Made by a program: the position numbers and the translations under genes. Below, in pieces: positions 28,701 through 37,965 of a DNA stretch of 64,000 nt. This stretch comes from Triplophysa rosa (Eukaryota; Chordata; Actinopteri; Cypriniformes; Nemacheilidae), in assembly GCF_024868665.1 (NCBI RefSeq), contig NC_079912.1, forward strand, positions 13,208,948 to 13,272,947, written 5' to 3'. Every line of letters starts with the position of its first letter. The stretch's first letter is position 1. The notes under the pieces were generated by a model. The model made no database searches, had not been told where the DNA came from, and was given only the letters and a program-made list of their open reading frames with translations.

Positions 28701-31700
28701 AAATGTGCCTTGGGACCCTTCGGTTCCATTGCTTAATTTCCTTAATATGCTATTGTTTGCCTACATCACAAATGATTGATGTTCATATAATATTTTAACA
28801 ACGAATTCTTTCCGTCACATTTTCTGAAAAATCACTGGATCGAGTTCCTGTATACCATTTAAATGGGAGTTCAGGGGTTTGTGATTACTTCTGATTGAAT
28901 ACAGACACAACAATCTGATTATCCATTTACCGAATTAAATATATCATATGCTGAAAAAGCTGTGTGCACAACAGTCTGGAATGGATTCTGTAAAGGGAAT
29001 TCATTTAAAGAGCTGTGTCATGACATCACATTCTGCATTTACGTATTTACATTAGTAATCTGGACAACAATGTGTTTTATATTTCAGAGTGAAAATATTC
29101 CCTGGTACTTTCTCACAAGTAAGAATTCTGAAACGAATATTAAGCTAGTACACCATTTTTTTAAATAATAACTCACATTGTTTTCTCAGCATATACAGTA
29201 TTTTTGTATGGTAACACTTTAGTGTAAGGACCAATTCTCACTATTAACTAGTTGCTTATTAGCATGCCTATTATTAGCATATTGGCTGTTTATAAACACT
29301 TATAAAGCACATATTCTGCATGACCATATTCTACATCCCTACCCAATACCTAAACCTAACAACTACCTTACTAACTATTAATAAGCAACAAATTAAGAGT
29401 TAACTAAGCAAAAGCCGTAGTTAATAGTTTACTAAAACCGAGAACTGGACCTTAAAATAAAGTGTGACCATTTGTATATATAATCCACTTGAATGATTAT
29501 GTGTTTAGTTTTGTGTAAATGCATGGCACAGTTCCTCTTCTCCGAACATTGGCTGATCGTTGGCCAGATGTTCCATCTGAAAATGTGCAGAGTTTCATAA
29601 ACAAAAATATTACTAATTATATTGTTTGCTACCAACAAAGCAAACAAATATGTTGACATGAACCGGCTCTATTAAATAGCTGATGTACTCACACAGAGTA
29701 GACATGCCATCCAATTTACGCTTTACAGCTGACTGTAAAAACTGCTGCCCATGACTGAAATAAAGCAACAAACTTCAGGAAATGATTTTGGTGGTTTTGT
29801 TACCGGGAATCTATGAGTGGTTAATACTACACGTCAATACGCGGATGTGTTTTAAGCCTGTTATTGGCAAATGAGGTTACCAAAGCACATGCTTTTAATA
29901 GTCTCTTCTTGCACGGCCTTTTCTAAATAATGGTTGAATTAGTTATTAACATCGGATGTGACTGTCTGTTTTTGTTATGCGAGTATTACGGGAAGTTATG
30001 TAATCCAAGGATGAATTTAGCTTCAGTCATGATATTCAAGGAATGTTAAACAAAAGAGGAAAATAAAATGTTGCAAAGTCACAGATATTTGTTGATAGTT
30101 GAAGAATGTTTTTTACTGAAAGATTTAGATTTTGTTTATTAATTTTGATTTACTTAAAGGAACACTCCACTTTTTTTGGAAATAGGCTCATTCTCCAACT
30201 CCCCCAGAGTTAATAAGTTGAGTTTTACCGTTTTGGAATCTATTAAACCGATCTCCATGTCTGGCGAAAGCACTTTTAGCATAGCTTAGCATAGATCATT
30301 GAATCCAATTAGACCAGTAGCATCGTGTTCAAAAATGACCAAAGAGTTTTGATATTTTTCCTATTTAAAACTGGATTCTTCTGTAGTTATATCGTGTGCT
30401 AAGACCGGCGGAAAATGAAAAGTTGCGATTTTCTAGGCCGATATGATTAGGAACTATACTCCCTTTCCGGCGTAATTATCAAGGAAGTTTGCTGCCGTAA
30501 CATGGCCACAGCAGGCGCAGTGATAGCACGCAGCGCATTTCCACATTTGAAGCATTTAGGAAAAATATCGAAACTCTTTGGTCATTTTTGAACGCGATGC
30601 TACAGGTCTAATTGGATTCAATGATCTATGCTAAGCTATGCTAAAAGGCTATCGCCAGACCCGGAGATCGGTTGAATAGATTCCAAAACGGTGAAACTCA
30701 ACTTATTAACTCTGGATGAGTTGGAGAATGAGCCTATCTCCAAAAAAACTGTAAAAAACGTTTTCGGTGCATTAAGTTTTCAATTTTTAAGTGGCTTTAG
30801 AAGTCATTTAAACCTAATGTCTTTAAATGTAAAAATGAACTCATCAAAATCTAAACTTACTTTTGTAAGTTACAGCACCTCACCATTGGTCAAAAATGAA
30901 AATAATAAGTTGTGAGGACTTGTAAAGGTAACTTGATTGGACCAAAAAATCTAAGGCAACAAAATATGACTAACTTTTGACTCTATATCACCATCTCTGT
31001 TTGAATCATAAAATTGCAGGGTACTTTTCTCCAGGTATGTCAAAGGAATACTCCCCCCAAAAAATTCTGCCATGAATTACTCCCTAAGTTGTTCCAAATC
31101 TGAATACATTTCTTTGTTCTGTTGAACTCAAAGAGAGATATTTGTAAAAATGTTAGCAACTGACATTTCTGGGACATCATTGACTACCACGGTAGGAAAA
31201 ATGACAATGGTAGTCAAAGGTGACCCAGAACTGTTTGCCTTCCTACATTCTTCAAAATATCTCATTTTGTGTTCAACAGAACACAAAAATGATACAATCA
31301 TTTTTCCTACTATATGGTAGTCAATGGTGTCCCAGAAATGTCAGTTGCTAACATTTTTTCAGATATCTTTCTCAGTATTCACCAGAACAAAGAAATGTAT
31401 ACAGGTTTGAAACAACTTGAGGGTGAGTAAATGATGACAGAATTTTCATTTTTGGATGAACTATCCCTTTAAAATCAAATGACATCAAATTGACATTTTC
31501 AGCAAAATCGTGCCTGACAGCTCAAATTATAAATCATTGTAAGTATACTTTTGTGAATCTGGGTAAGTAAGGACAGTTTTAAACTCTGATTTCTAATGTA
31601 CTTGCTCAATAACTGATTTTTGTTTATTTTTTAAGTTACGCATTACATCTTTAATTCAGCTAGAAACAGTAAATAATCTGCTAAAAGTAGGTCAAGCTTT

Positions 31701-34700
31701 CCTTCATTTTGACTTATGTGAGGAAAGCACAGACACGTCTGTAAAACACACATTTACCTAACCTCCCCCGAGAAACCATTGAAACCATTCCCATCATTAT
31801 AGGGCTGAAGTCATGTAAAGCCACATCAGCGAGCCGTGCTCTTTATTATCCCCCCGTTGGTAATTCCATGCTCTTGTTGTCTTCATTTCTTCAGAGGTGG
31901 AGAAAGACTTGGCCAAGCTGGCAGAGCAAGGGAAGCTGAACCGAAGTCCAAACAGCCCTCACAGGAGCTTGCTTCTGACCCCCCTCTTCCACACAACCAA
32001 CACCCTGCCTGTTCTCGGACAGTCGTCCAGACCGCAGTCTCCCAGTAGCCTTTCCACAAAGACCACAGGCCTGCCCCTGCACAACACCCAGCCCACCACA
32101 CTGGTAATGGGCCGGACGTCTCCCAGCAACCCCAGCAGTCGTGCGCAGACCCCTAGCGTAGCACGGACTCCGAGCAGACCCATGACCCCCAATAGTCTCA
32201 TGATGCGATCGTTTACTTCTGGGGGCCATGGAAACACGGAGCGCGTGTATGGACGTTCAAGAAGCAGACCAGTCACGCCGACGGGACAGATAACCAGGCC
32301 AATCCTCACACCGCCAGGCCTGAGCACTACAGATTTATATGGAGGTCTGTGGAGCACACTAACCGAGGTATACATAAATACATTACATTATTACATACAG
32401 TATGGCAGACGCTTTTATCCATGATGTTGCGAATAGGCCTTTAATCTGTTTTAATGAACAGCCTCTTCATGGAAACTAAACGGAGCCAAGTCTCAAGATT
32501 TGAGAAGTTGGCCGGTCAGGTGGGGATTATTAAAGCTCACCTTTGGTTAACCCCATAAACCTCAGGTCGATGAGTTCAAAATCACACATGCTTGCTGTTA
32601 TTGTACCGGTTAGCCCGTAAAAGCAGTGGACTGTCTAATATTCTATTGTCCATGTCTGTCTATGGTCTATTCATCTCATGCACTATTCATAAAGAGCAAA
32701 AAGATCTAGCGGAAAAGGGTGGATATATTTGCAAACACCCGCTCTTGGGTAGTAGTACCTATCAATAAATCCAAATCTCTTTAAAAGCCACAAACAGGAA
32801 TGTTATTGCTCATGTCCTTATTACCTTTGCATTGTCTCGATTATTAAAACATAAACGCATTTGAGTTGTTATAGCAGTTCGGTCTTTGAAAAACATCAGC
32901 GATATCCACCTGCACATCTCATTCGGCTCTAAATGTGATACACAGGAACAGAGATCTCAGATGATTTGTTCCTCTTTTCTGTTTTTTCCTACAGCGAAGT
33001 GCACCGTAGATGCACGAGAGCTTCCTGCCTGGCCTGCACTTCCAACACTTAAAAGAGTGAAAAATAGGAACACATAAAATGTCTTTAGAAGAGAACAGGG
33101 GGCAATTTATATATTAGAGGTGGACTCGGAGGATTTGACCCAGAGGTGTAGTTATTTGAAAAGTAAAGAAAACCATCTGTAGAGCGAATGAGTCTGACAT
33201 GCACGTTCAGCAGGTCTTAAGCATCTTAAGTTTCGAATTCACAGATGATTTTACTGCCGCTCTCATGCCGCCTTTCAACACAGACATAAGCACTTTTCCC
33301 TGTAAACCTATGAGACCATATTCTGGAGAGATGTATATTATGATGTGTAATCTTATAAAATTCCGTTCATATTAGAATTATCCTTGTGTAAGATTGATCC
33401 TGTATGACTTTCTTTCTTCCACAGGACACAAAAGAAGATATTTTGAAGAAAGTTGGTAACCAAACAGCGGTGGCACCCATTCACTTCCATTGTGCCATCG
33501 CTTTTCAGTTTACAACATTCTTCAAAATATCTTCTTTTGTGTTCTGCAGAGGAAAGAAATTCATACAGGTTTGTTTTGACAAGATGGTGAGTAAATGATG
33601 ATTGAATATTCATTTTGGGTGAACTATCCCTTTAAGAGATATTAAACAAAAAAATACCCAAATGTACTAATGTCCTTTTTTGCTTTGTTTGTTCAGAAAG
33701 GACATTAGAATAGTTAAAAAGGTGATTCTACCTTTTAATGTGGGCCAAGCAGAGAGTGATTTTTGACAACAGAGGAAATCATTTGTAGCTTGTAGAGAAT
33801 GTATCGTTCTTTATCAACTCCAATATGATTTTGAAAATACTTCAATTTCCAAAAGGAAATTACAAGGCATGAAAAGATACATTTAAAAGTTGTAGGTGAG
33901 TTCATATTTCAGCTTTATGAATGAAATGCTGCATCAAAGATTTTTTTTTCTCGTCTTGTTCGATCATTTGTGTGTCTAGGATGAGTTTTACCAGCAGTTG
34001 CAGGCGGTCAGGAAGCCCTGGCGAATCCCTAGTGACACGGATAGTGATTGTCTAGAACCACCTGAGCAGGACAAATGTGAGTATTGCCGTTTTGACTCCC
34101 GTCTCATCTTCTATTGAGAGCTGAAATACTAAAGATTTCAGTGTCATTGTTTCCGACTCAACATAAATAAGGGCTTTACGCTAACACTTTTTCAGGTGTT
34201 AAAAGATATTTTTCGCTGTAAAGGATACTTTGATTGAATTATGTGGTAATTCTTATGAATATATAGCAAAGCTGAGATTCTATAGAGCTGTATTAATGGC
34301 CATATCTGATTTCTAGCTCCTTGGAAACAAATGAGTCAGGTCGAGGGAGCTATTCCAAACGCTTAAAGGAGAATTATTATGGCTTCCCTGTTTCAAAGTC
34401 GTCTCGATATACAAGACAAGCAGCATGTGTGGCTTTAAAGTTTGTAAAATATTAGACACTTTCATTATGTTGATATGGTCTCATGAACATATCTTGGATT
34501 TCCATTTCAACGGAGGCCTGAAAGATTTAAACAGTCATTCGAGAATTGTTATTTGTCCAAATCATCCTCCGTCATCACTAATAAATACTTTTGGCCTCAT
34601 TTTTCACTCTTTGAACGTGACATGGCCAGAATCTTAGTGTCCCTTAAGAGTCATTAGTCTGTTAAATGATCTCAGTATTCTACCATATCAAAGCTTTAGC

Positions 34701-37292
34701 CCGGAAAGAGAGTCCCTGAGTGTATGACTTGTGTATGTGAATGATTTACATTTTTGTCAGCATGAGGACAGTTGTCTGTTTCTTATTCTAATGTAGACCT
34801 TTATTCGCAATAACAAAACATTGAAATGCTTGCTTGCAGCGCTTCTGATTAGGATGAAACTACAAAATTCTGCACGAAATTCCTTTTCCACTTAAACTCG
34901 AAAACACTCTTTAGAATAGTAAATATTTGTTATAGATCCTGTGTTATATTTCTTTGGTAAACAAATGATTTTGACACATGTTTGGAACGCAAAACGAACT
35001 GCGCAGGGAAATGTTTATCCAAGTTTTAAATGAAAATCACAGGGAAAGATTTGTAGACAAGCAAAACATTGCAAATACAATCCAAGCCCTGATATCAAAT
35101 ACAAGTAACTATACATGACAGTCTACTCCAAGACTCTCAGTTTTGCCAAGGAAATATCTAGCAGAAATAAGTGTATTTTGCTAAAGGTCTCTACTTGCTT
35201 GCTGGAACTGTCATGCCAGCCCAGCTATTTAAAGGAACATGAAGCACAGTGTTTTAGTGAGAAAAGCCTGGCATTGCCAGCCGCAAGACGTGACAAAATG
35301 CCACTTGGCATACAGAGCATTGGTGATTGGCTGCTGCTATAACTGTTGACACTGTCTGCTGGAGTTTGGCCTGTGCCCACATAGATTTATGAATAGGCAG
35401 CAAGTGCGTGCCATAACAATTTCCTGTTATTGCAAAAACTTCCACAATGCGGTAACCTCTAACCCTTAAAAAAGCAAAGACGGTGCTCCATCGCTTCTGA
35501 ATTGTATGCCTGCGATATAACGCCTCCATCCAAAAACAAATTGTTTGCTCTGGTTTCTGACCAGTAAATAAGCTTTATTACAGGAATAAAAGTAAAATCT
35601 AAGATTCTACTGCTTGTGTTATTTAAACAATAAATGTCTTAAAAGGAGATGACTCACTTTCCTGTTTTTAGGTGTCAGGGTTCAAATGATGCATTGATTT
35701 TGTGTTTTATCAAATGCCAGATATGAAACGTTTTTCCTGTGTTTTTGGCACTTTTTAGGTAATCCAAGCAGAGCGAGGGACAGCAGCAAGAGATCAGTGT
35801 TTTCAGGTAAGCATTCCAACACATGGCAGCCAGAGCTGTGGCCACCGAAGCTCAGTGCAACAAAAGCATGATGAAGTGCCTGTAGTTAAAAGACCTGTTT
35901 TAAATGACAGAACCTTGGAAAACGGACTATTAATGTCTGTCAATGACTTCATTTTCCCCAAACCGTTGAATGTTTGCCTGAAAAGTGACTCACCTCATTT
36001 ATGCATTCACAAATAGAATAGAATAGAATAGAAATACAAAATATTTGTAAATAAATAAATATGTAAATAAATTAGTGCTGTTAAAACAATTAATCATGAT
36101 TAATCAATTCCAAAATAAATGTTGATATAATATATGTGTATGGCATATATACAGTATATAAATACACAAACATACATGCATATAGTTAAGAAATATGAGT
36201 AATATCCTGTATATTTATATTTACACGCATTGTAAATTATATTTAACTGTAAATATATATGTAATACTGTTCAAAGTAAGGAAGGAAGGAGGCAGGAACC
36301 GGTGAACGTTAAACAACGTTTAATAATAAAATCAACAAACAGCAAAACGAAAGTAAAGGGCCGACAGCTACCTCACGGTCAACTGCCGGCCACACAAACA
36401 TAAATAAAACTTAACACAATGTCCAGGCCTGGTCCTCTCTCGTCCTTCACTCCTGTCGCTCGTCCTTTTATGCTTCCGCTCCTCCGTGAGAGATGCGAGA
36501 CCGGTGCAACGCGCAGCTGACACTCATTATCACTCGCGTCACCGGCCTCGCAACGTCCCCTCACGGCTCTCGTCCCGCCTTCCTCGTTACATAATAATAT
36601 ATGTGTGTGTGTGTGTAAATATTTGTAATATATACAAAAATGTATGTGTGTGCATTTATATACATATAAATATACACGTCACACACATATATTATATAAA
36701 CACAAATATTTATTTTGGAATCGATTCATCAATTTGACAGCACTAAAATAAATCAACAATTGTTGTGCAATTTCAAAGTAGCTTCTCCAATACACTGGAA
36801 TAAGATTCATAGCAGGTCAAATCTCAGGGCCTTGTGTTTTGGAAAGGGGCTGTCCAATGGCCGTTTCTATTGACTTAGCTGGGTGCCACTCAAGCATGTG
36901 GCCGTTCAATGTAATGACGATAGTGTCTCCTCTGTGGTTTGACTTGTTGAGCCCAGCTTTGAGGTTTTACAGTTGAAGAGGGACGACTGGCCTTATACAG
37001 TCAAAGGCAGCCAATAAGCTTTGCGGTAGACTGAGCTAACCTACCCAAAACTGGGTGCCGAATCTTCTGACCTCATTCATACACACACCCGTGTATATAC
37101 ACCATGAAACGAATGGCCACCGAGACACCAGCTCATTTTTCCATTCTCACATATATCGTTGACATGTTTGAATATTAAAGCGTGTTTTAATGGTAATTAT
37201 TGAGGGTTATTATGCTTATTAGTGGTTAGATGGAACTGATGTCTGTTTCCAGGCAACTGATGTTTTCTTCTGTGCTTTCCACAGGATTGTAA
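1743..37292 (+). CDS. Nine-exon gene model, unidentified 367-aa Ser/Thr/Pro-rich protein
   Basis: Joining nine exons gives one open frame of 1104 nt including the stop. All eight introns are GT-AG and every phase matches (1, 2, 1, 0, 1, 0, 1, 1), which is hard to obtain by chance. In the model, residues 1-62 are acidic and Ser-rich and contain C58-x2-C61. Residues 64-116 are Pro/Ala/Thr-rich. Residues about 138-173 form a charged, Leu-containing helix that could be a coiled coil. Residues about 175-300 are a low-complexity stretch with repeated S/T-P and R-P-x-T-P motifs, and 350-367 is a short basic tail. There is no signal peptide, membrane segment or catalytic motif. I do not recognise the family. 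The composition resembles disordered microtubule or centrosomal proteins phosphorylated by proline-directed kinases, but that is inference. Skipped or alternative exons inside the long introns cannot be excluded. Confidence 0.75.
2741..2945 (+). repeat. Dispersed repeat, copy 1 of 2
   Basis: Shares ggttataatataacaattta and gaggtctaccggaagttaa, in the same order and spacing class, with 21815-21975. Element class not determined. Confidence 0.6.
4682..4944. repeat. TIR element with 'ttaaagg(g/t)cca' ends, copy 1
   Basis: The left end ttaaagggccagtgtatgg mirrors the right end acacaatggacctttaa. Inside the left end is gcggcatctagtggtgaggt. The same element in opposite orientation lies at 44694-45054. 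Confidence 0.65.
5250..5498. repeat. Fold-back MITE, copy 2
   Basis: Carries the family blocks gaacgttggtaaccaaacca and atcttcttttgtgttccaca, and ends tttgggtgaactatctcttt. The left end is decayed. Confidence 0.7.
8380..8592. repeat. Fold-back MITE, copy 3, next to exon 2
   Basis: Contains gaacgttggtaaccaaac, attgacttccattgtatgg, cttcttttgtgttccacag and gaataaatgatgacagaaat. Both termini are degraded. It ends about 80 bp before the exon 2 acceptor. Confidence 0.7.
8673..8808 (+). CDS. Coding exon 2 (residues 18-63), with C-x2-C pair
   Basis: A good acceptor (polypyrimidine, then ttttag at 8667-8672) is followed by 44 open codons and a gtaaat donor at 8809, phase 2. Codons are GC-rich at third positions, unlike the flanking AT-rich DNA. 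The peptide begins [18 protein letters not shown] and ends with NICSRCAR across the junction, placing cysteines at 58 and 61. A second usable donor (aag|gtgtgc at 8800) lies 9 nt upstream and would remove three residues including the second Cys. A perfect GTAAGT at 8727-8732 lies inside the exon but would break the frame. Confidence 0.88.
10185..10395. repeat. Fold-back MITE, copy 4
   Basis: Left end agggatagttcacccc, right end ggagtaaactgtcccttt, with the central aatgttggtaaccaaacagc and attgacttccattatatgg blocks. Confidence 0.75.
11636..11731 (-). repeat. Decayed tRNA-derived SINE, inverted
   Basis: On the minus strand it retains a B-box-like segment (plus-strand gagtcaaacccatgac) and a decayed tail (ggtgcttttatctcagcattta). 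Confidence 0.5.
15057..15142 (+). CDS. Coding exon 3 (residues 63-92)
   Basis: Flanked by a ttttttag acceptor and a consensus gtaagt donor. The 86 nt complete the phase-2 Arg codon of exon 2 and then encode 28 residues, [20 protein letters not shown] followed by EQAVPEIP. It ends in phase 1. The segment is Pro/Ala/Glu-rich and probably disordered. Confidence 0.85.
15823..15896 (+). CDS. Coding exon 4 (residues 92-116)
   Basis: The acceptor ends in ctggaacag. The 74 nt complete a Cys codon and give [20 protein letters not shown] then VTGQ, ending in phase 0 before gtaggt. A second in-frame donor (cag|gtgaca at 15885) lies 12 nt upstream and would drop VTGQ. The intron before it is only 680 bp, the shortest in the gene. 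Confidence 0.82.
17763..18330. mobile_element. Non-autonomous element with tgtca(c/t)g ends
   Basis: The left end tgtcacgacg mirrors the right end gagccatgaca. The body carries cccaaatgcaggcaggcag, then a long A-rich segment starting aagtttattaaataataaaa. It encodes no transposase. A body of related composition lies at 36276-36590. Class uncertain. Confidence 0.45.
18600..18705. mobile_element. hAT-like terminal fragment
   Basis: Reversed, the end reads cagggtgggcaaagttttag followed by gggggccacattgg, the typical end of a fish hAT family. I could not locate the opposite terminus. Confidence 0.4.
19392..19742. repeat. Palindromic TIR element, 'atcgcatccagaataaaag' family
   Basis: The ends tagggatgcc and gacagcccta are inverted. 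The arms mirror each other over roughly 100 bp, including atccagaataaaagtttgtg and its exact complement near 19682-19705. No coding capacity. A second copy interrupted by another element lies at 36073-36746. Confidence 0.8.
19998..20231. repeat. Near-perfect 234-bp palindrome
   Basis: The left arm caactcaagcagcatacact continues through gaaaaaagggtttcattcaa. The right arm is its mirror, ttgaatgaaacccttttttc followed by agtgtatgctgcttgagttg. The inner block gggtaaggattcaca also mirrors tgtgaatccttaccc. This is a MITE with ends typical of cyprinid fold-back elements. Confidence 0.85.
20340..20412 (+). repeat. SINE 3'-tail fragment
   Basis: cactttggataaaagcatct then gccaaatgcataaatgtaa is the conserved fish SINE tail. 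The tRNA-like head is missing. Confidence 0.65.
21815..21975 (+). repeat. Dispersed repeat, copy 2 of 2
   Basis: Same-orientation partner of 2741-2945. The shared blocks include ggttataatatgacaattta and gaggtctaccggaagttaa, with a shorter central part. Confidence 0.6.
24095..24673. repeat. TIR element with tagagg(c)cgtttacac ends
   Basis: The left end tagaggccgtttacac mirrors the right end gtgtaaacgtactcta. Internal gaaaacgacgg / gttttccaaaaacg blocks are typical of hAT-derived MITEs. No transposase frame. Confidence 0.65.
25249..25463. repeat. Fold-back MITE, copy 5
   Basis: agagatagatcaccca on the left and tttgggtgaactatccct on the right, with central aatggaagtcaatgggagcc and ggttaccaacattcttcaca. 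Confidence 0.75.
26114..26243 (+). CDS. Coding exon 5 (residues 117-160), start of helical region
   Basis: The acceptor is gtgctgtag and the donor gtaggt. The exon gives 43 whole codons and ends in phase 1. The peptide runs from [20 protein letters not shown] to a charged segment with regularly spaced Leu, including [18 protein letters not shown]. With the first residues of exon 6 this makes about 35 residues of predicted amphipathic helix or coiled coil. This is the least disordered-looking part of the protein and probably its interaction segment (inference). Confidence 0.87.
28398..28625. repeat. Fold-back MITE, copy 6
   Basis: Contains gaagaatgttattaaccaaa, gcacccattgacttgcattg, the mirrored ggttaccaacattcttcaaa, and a right end gggtgaactatcac. 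The left end is lost. Confidence 0.7.
29209..29470. repeat. TIR element 'tggtaacacttta' family
   Basis: The left end tggtaacactttagtgtaag mirrors the right end taaagtgtgacca. Inner blocks (ccaattctcactattaacta / taatagtttactaaaaccg) and ttattagcatgcctattatt are those of a common fish DNA repeat. Confidence 0.75.
30157..30752. repeat. Long inverted-repeat element, 596 bp
   Basis: The left arm starts aaggaacactccactttttt and contains ggaaataggctcattctcca. The right arm contains gagaatgagcctatctccaa. The ctatgctaagctatgctaaa / cttttagcatagcttagcat blocks also mirror. The 74-codon frame inside is the arm read through, not a gene. Confidence 0.8.
31041..31473. repeat. Fold-back MITE, copy 7 (long form)
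   Basis: caaaggaatactccccccaa on the left and gatgaactatccctttaaaa on the right. The arms repeat agcaactgacatttctggga and its mirror tcccagaaatgtcagttgct. Confidence 0.8.
31895..32367 (+). CDS. Coding exon 6 (residues 160-317), large Ser/Thr/Pro-rich exon
   Basis: This is the largest coding exon: 473 nt, 157 whole codons, acceptor ttcttcag, donor gtatac, phase 0. It starts with the end of the helix ([19 protein letters not shown]) and continues as low-complexity sequence with many S/T-P sites, for example [12 protein letters not shown] and [19 protein letters not shown]. These suit CDK, MAPK or GSK3-type kinases. One TGLP tetrapeptide in a Ser/Thr/Lys setting resembles an EB-binding SxIP/SxLP motif, which is speculative. 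The frame stays open past the donor into intron sequence that includes a SINE-tail fragment. The clean phase match to exon 7 supports the donor. Confidence 0.9.
32388..32425 (-). repeat. SINE-tail fragment next to exon 6 donor
   Basis: The plus strand reads tggcagacgcttttatcca, the reverse of the SINE tail tggataaaagcgtctgcca. It lies inside the first 60 bp of intron 6. Confidence 0.6.
33360..33637. repeat. Fold-back MITE, copy 8
   Basis: Contains gaagaaagttggtaaccaaa, the mirrored tttacaacattcttcaaaat, and the right end tttgggtgaactatcccttt. The left end is decayed. Confidence 0.75.
33980..34076 (+). CDS. Coding exon 7 (residues 318-350)
   Basis: The acceptor is tgtgtctag and the donor gtgagt. 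The exon encodes 32 residues, [20 protein letters not shown] then [12 protein letters not shown], and ends in phase 1. Its mix of aromatic, basic and acidic residues differs from the flanking low-complexity sequence, so it may be a short linear binding motif (inference). Confidence 0.88.
34077..35758 (+). other. Intron 7 (1.7 kb)
   Basis: gtgagt...ctttttag. No repeat or coding signal recognised. Confidence 0.6.
35759..35806 (+). CDS. Coding exon 8 (residues 350-366)
   Basis: A 48-nt micro-exon with a strong acceptor (ctttttag) and a gtaagc donor. It completes a Cys codon and encodes [15 protein letters not shown], a basic Ser-rich tail. Skipping it would join exon 7 to exon 9 in the same phase, because 48 is a multiple of 3. 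A shorter C-terminus is therefore possible. Confidence 0.8.
36073..36746. repeat. Palindromic element, second copy, interrupted
   Basis: The left end tagtgctgttaaaacaatta mirrors the right end aatttgacagcacta. The ttccaaaataaatgttgata / atttattttggaatcgattc arms are the same family as 19392-19742. It is split by an unrelated 315-bp element at 36276-36590 and includes a short TG microsatellite near 36601-36616. Confidence 0.7.
36276..36590. mobile_element. Nested GC-rich element with gtaa(g/c)gaggaagg-like ends
   Basis: It starts gtaaggaaggaaggaggcag and ends cgccttcctcgttac, which mirror each other. It is much richer in GC than the AT-rich palindrome around it. It resembles 17763-18330 in having an early tttaataataaaatcaacaa segment. 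No coding capacity. Confidence 0.55.
37285..37292 (+). CDS. Terminal coding exon (Gly-Leu-stop)
   Basis: After a tttccacag acceptor, the two bases GA complete a Gly codon, then TTG and TAA follow. The protein ends ...SVFSGL. The rest of the exon is 3' UTR. Confidence 0.78.
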
Positions 37293-37965
37293 TGATGTGT
37301 ACTGAAGACACAGAGCCGATCAAACATTTATGCAATTTAAATGGGCATTCAATATTGTGAGTCTGCAAAAGACACTTATTTTTTTAATTTTGACCAAAAA
37401 GAAAGATTGTGTACTTTTTCCACAAATACAAATATTTCTTAGAACTAAATGTGTGTTATACAACTAAACGTGTGTTGTACAGTACATTACAACCATTTGA
37501 AATGATCGAATGTAGTATATGTTTATCAGCAAAAGATAAGCCTGCACTTGAATTTTTGTCTGTTAGCATGCTTGTTGTTTGTTCATTCAAATTAAAGTAT
37601 TTATTGCTGCCTTGCATAAACACAATTTATCACTTTATGTGCCAAATTGATAGTTGATAAAGGGATTTTTGATAAACCTTTTCAATAAACAACAAAGGGT
37701 GTTTGCCAAGGCATTATCAGAGAGTATGAATGTTACACATGTTCTTGTATGTATAATGTTGGATATGCACAGCACTGCCCCACCTGACCCCAGCATGACA
37801 CTTTCTCATTCCCAAGAGCAATGTGTGTCTAAAACTGATAAGGACACATTTCTAAAAAATATACATTTACTTTGACTTTTATACCCATATAAAATATGTA
37901 GCCTGTTATACAGTACATGTTAAATCATTGTATAATGCAAAATAAAAACATTTGTATAAAGTTTC
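37293..37965 (+). other. 3' UTR with two polyadenylation signals
   Basis: AT-rich sequence follows the stop. AATAAA hexamers lie at 37684-37689 and 37941-37946, giving a proximal and a distal candidate poly(A) site. The distal one is followed by T-rich, GT-containing sequence (ttctttttatt-like), as expected downstream of a cleavage site. The open frames of 82 and 73 codons here have no coding character. Confidence 0.6.

Larger units (their letters stand above)
26244..31894 (+). other. Intron 5 (5.7 kb)
   Basis: gtaggt...ttcttcag. Four TIR elements lie in its second half (28398-28625, 29209-29470, 30157-30752, 31041-31473). The stretch 26.3-28.3 kb holds nothing I can name. Confidence 0.6.
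32368..33979 (+). other. Intron 6 (1.6 kb)
   Basis: gtatac...gtctag. A fragment of SINE tail (tggcagacgcttttatcca) sits about 35 bp after the donor, and a fold-back MITE copy lies at about 33360-33637. Confidence 0.65.
35807..37284 (+). other. Intron 8 (1.5 kb)
   Basis: gtaagc...ttccacag. About half of it is a palindromic element (36073-36746) with a second element nested inside. A short TAGAA-type repeat precedes it near 36010-36032. Confidence 0.6.

Noticed and set aside
31959..32375. 138-codon minus-strand frame
   Set aside because: Antisense shadow of the Ser/Pro-rich exon 6.
31897..32424. 175-codon frame read as a single-exon gene
   Set aside because: It is exon 6 plus read-through into intron 6; the first codon is GTG inside the exon and the last 19 codons are intronic.
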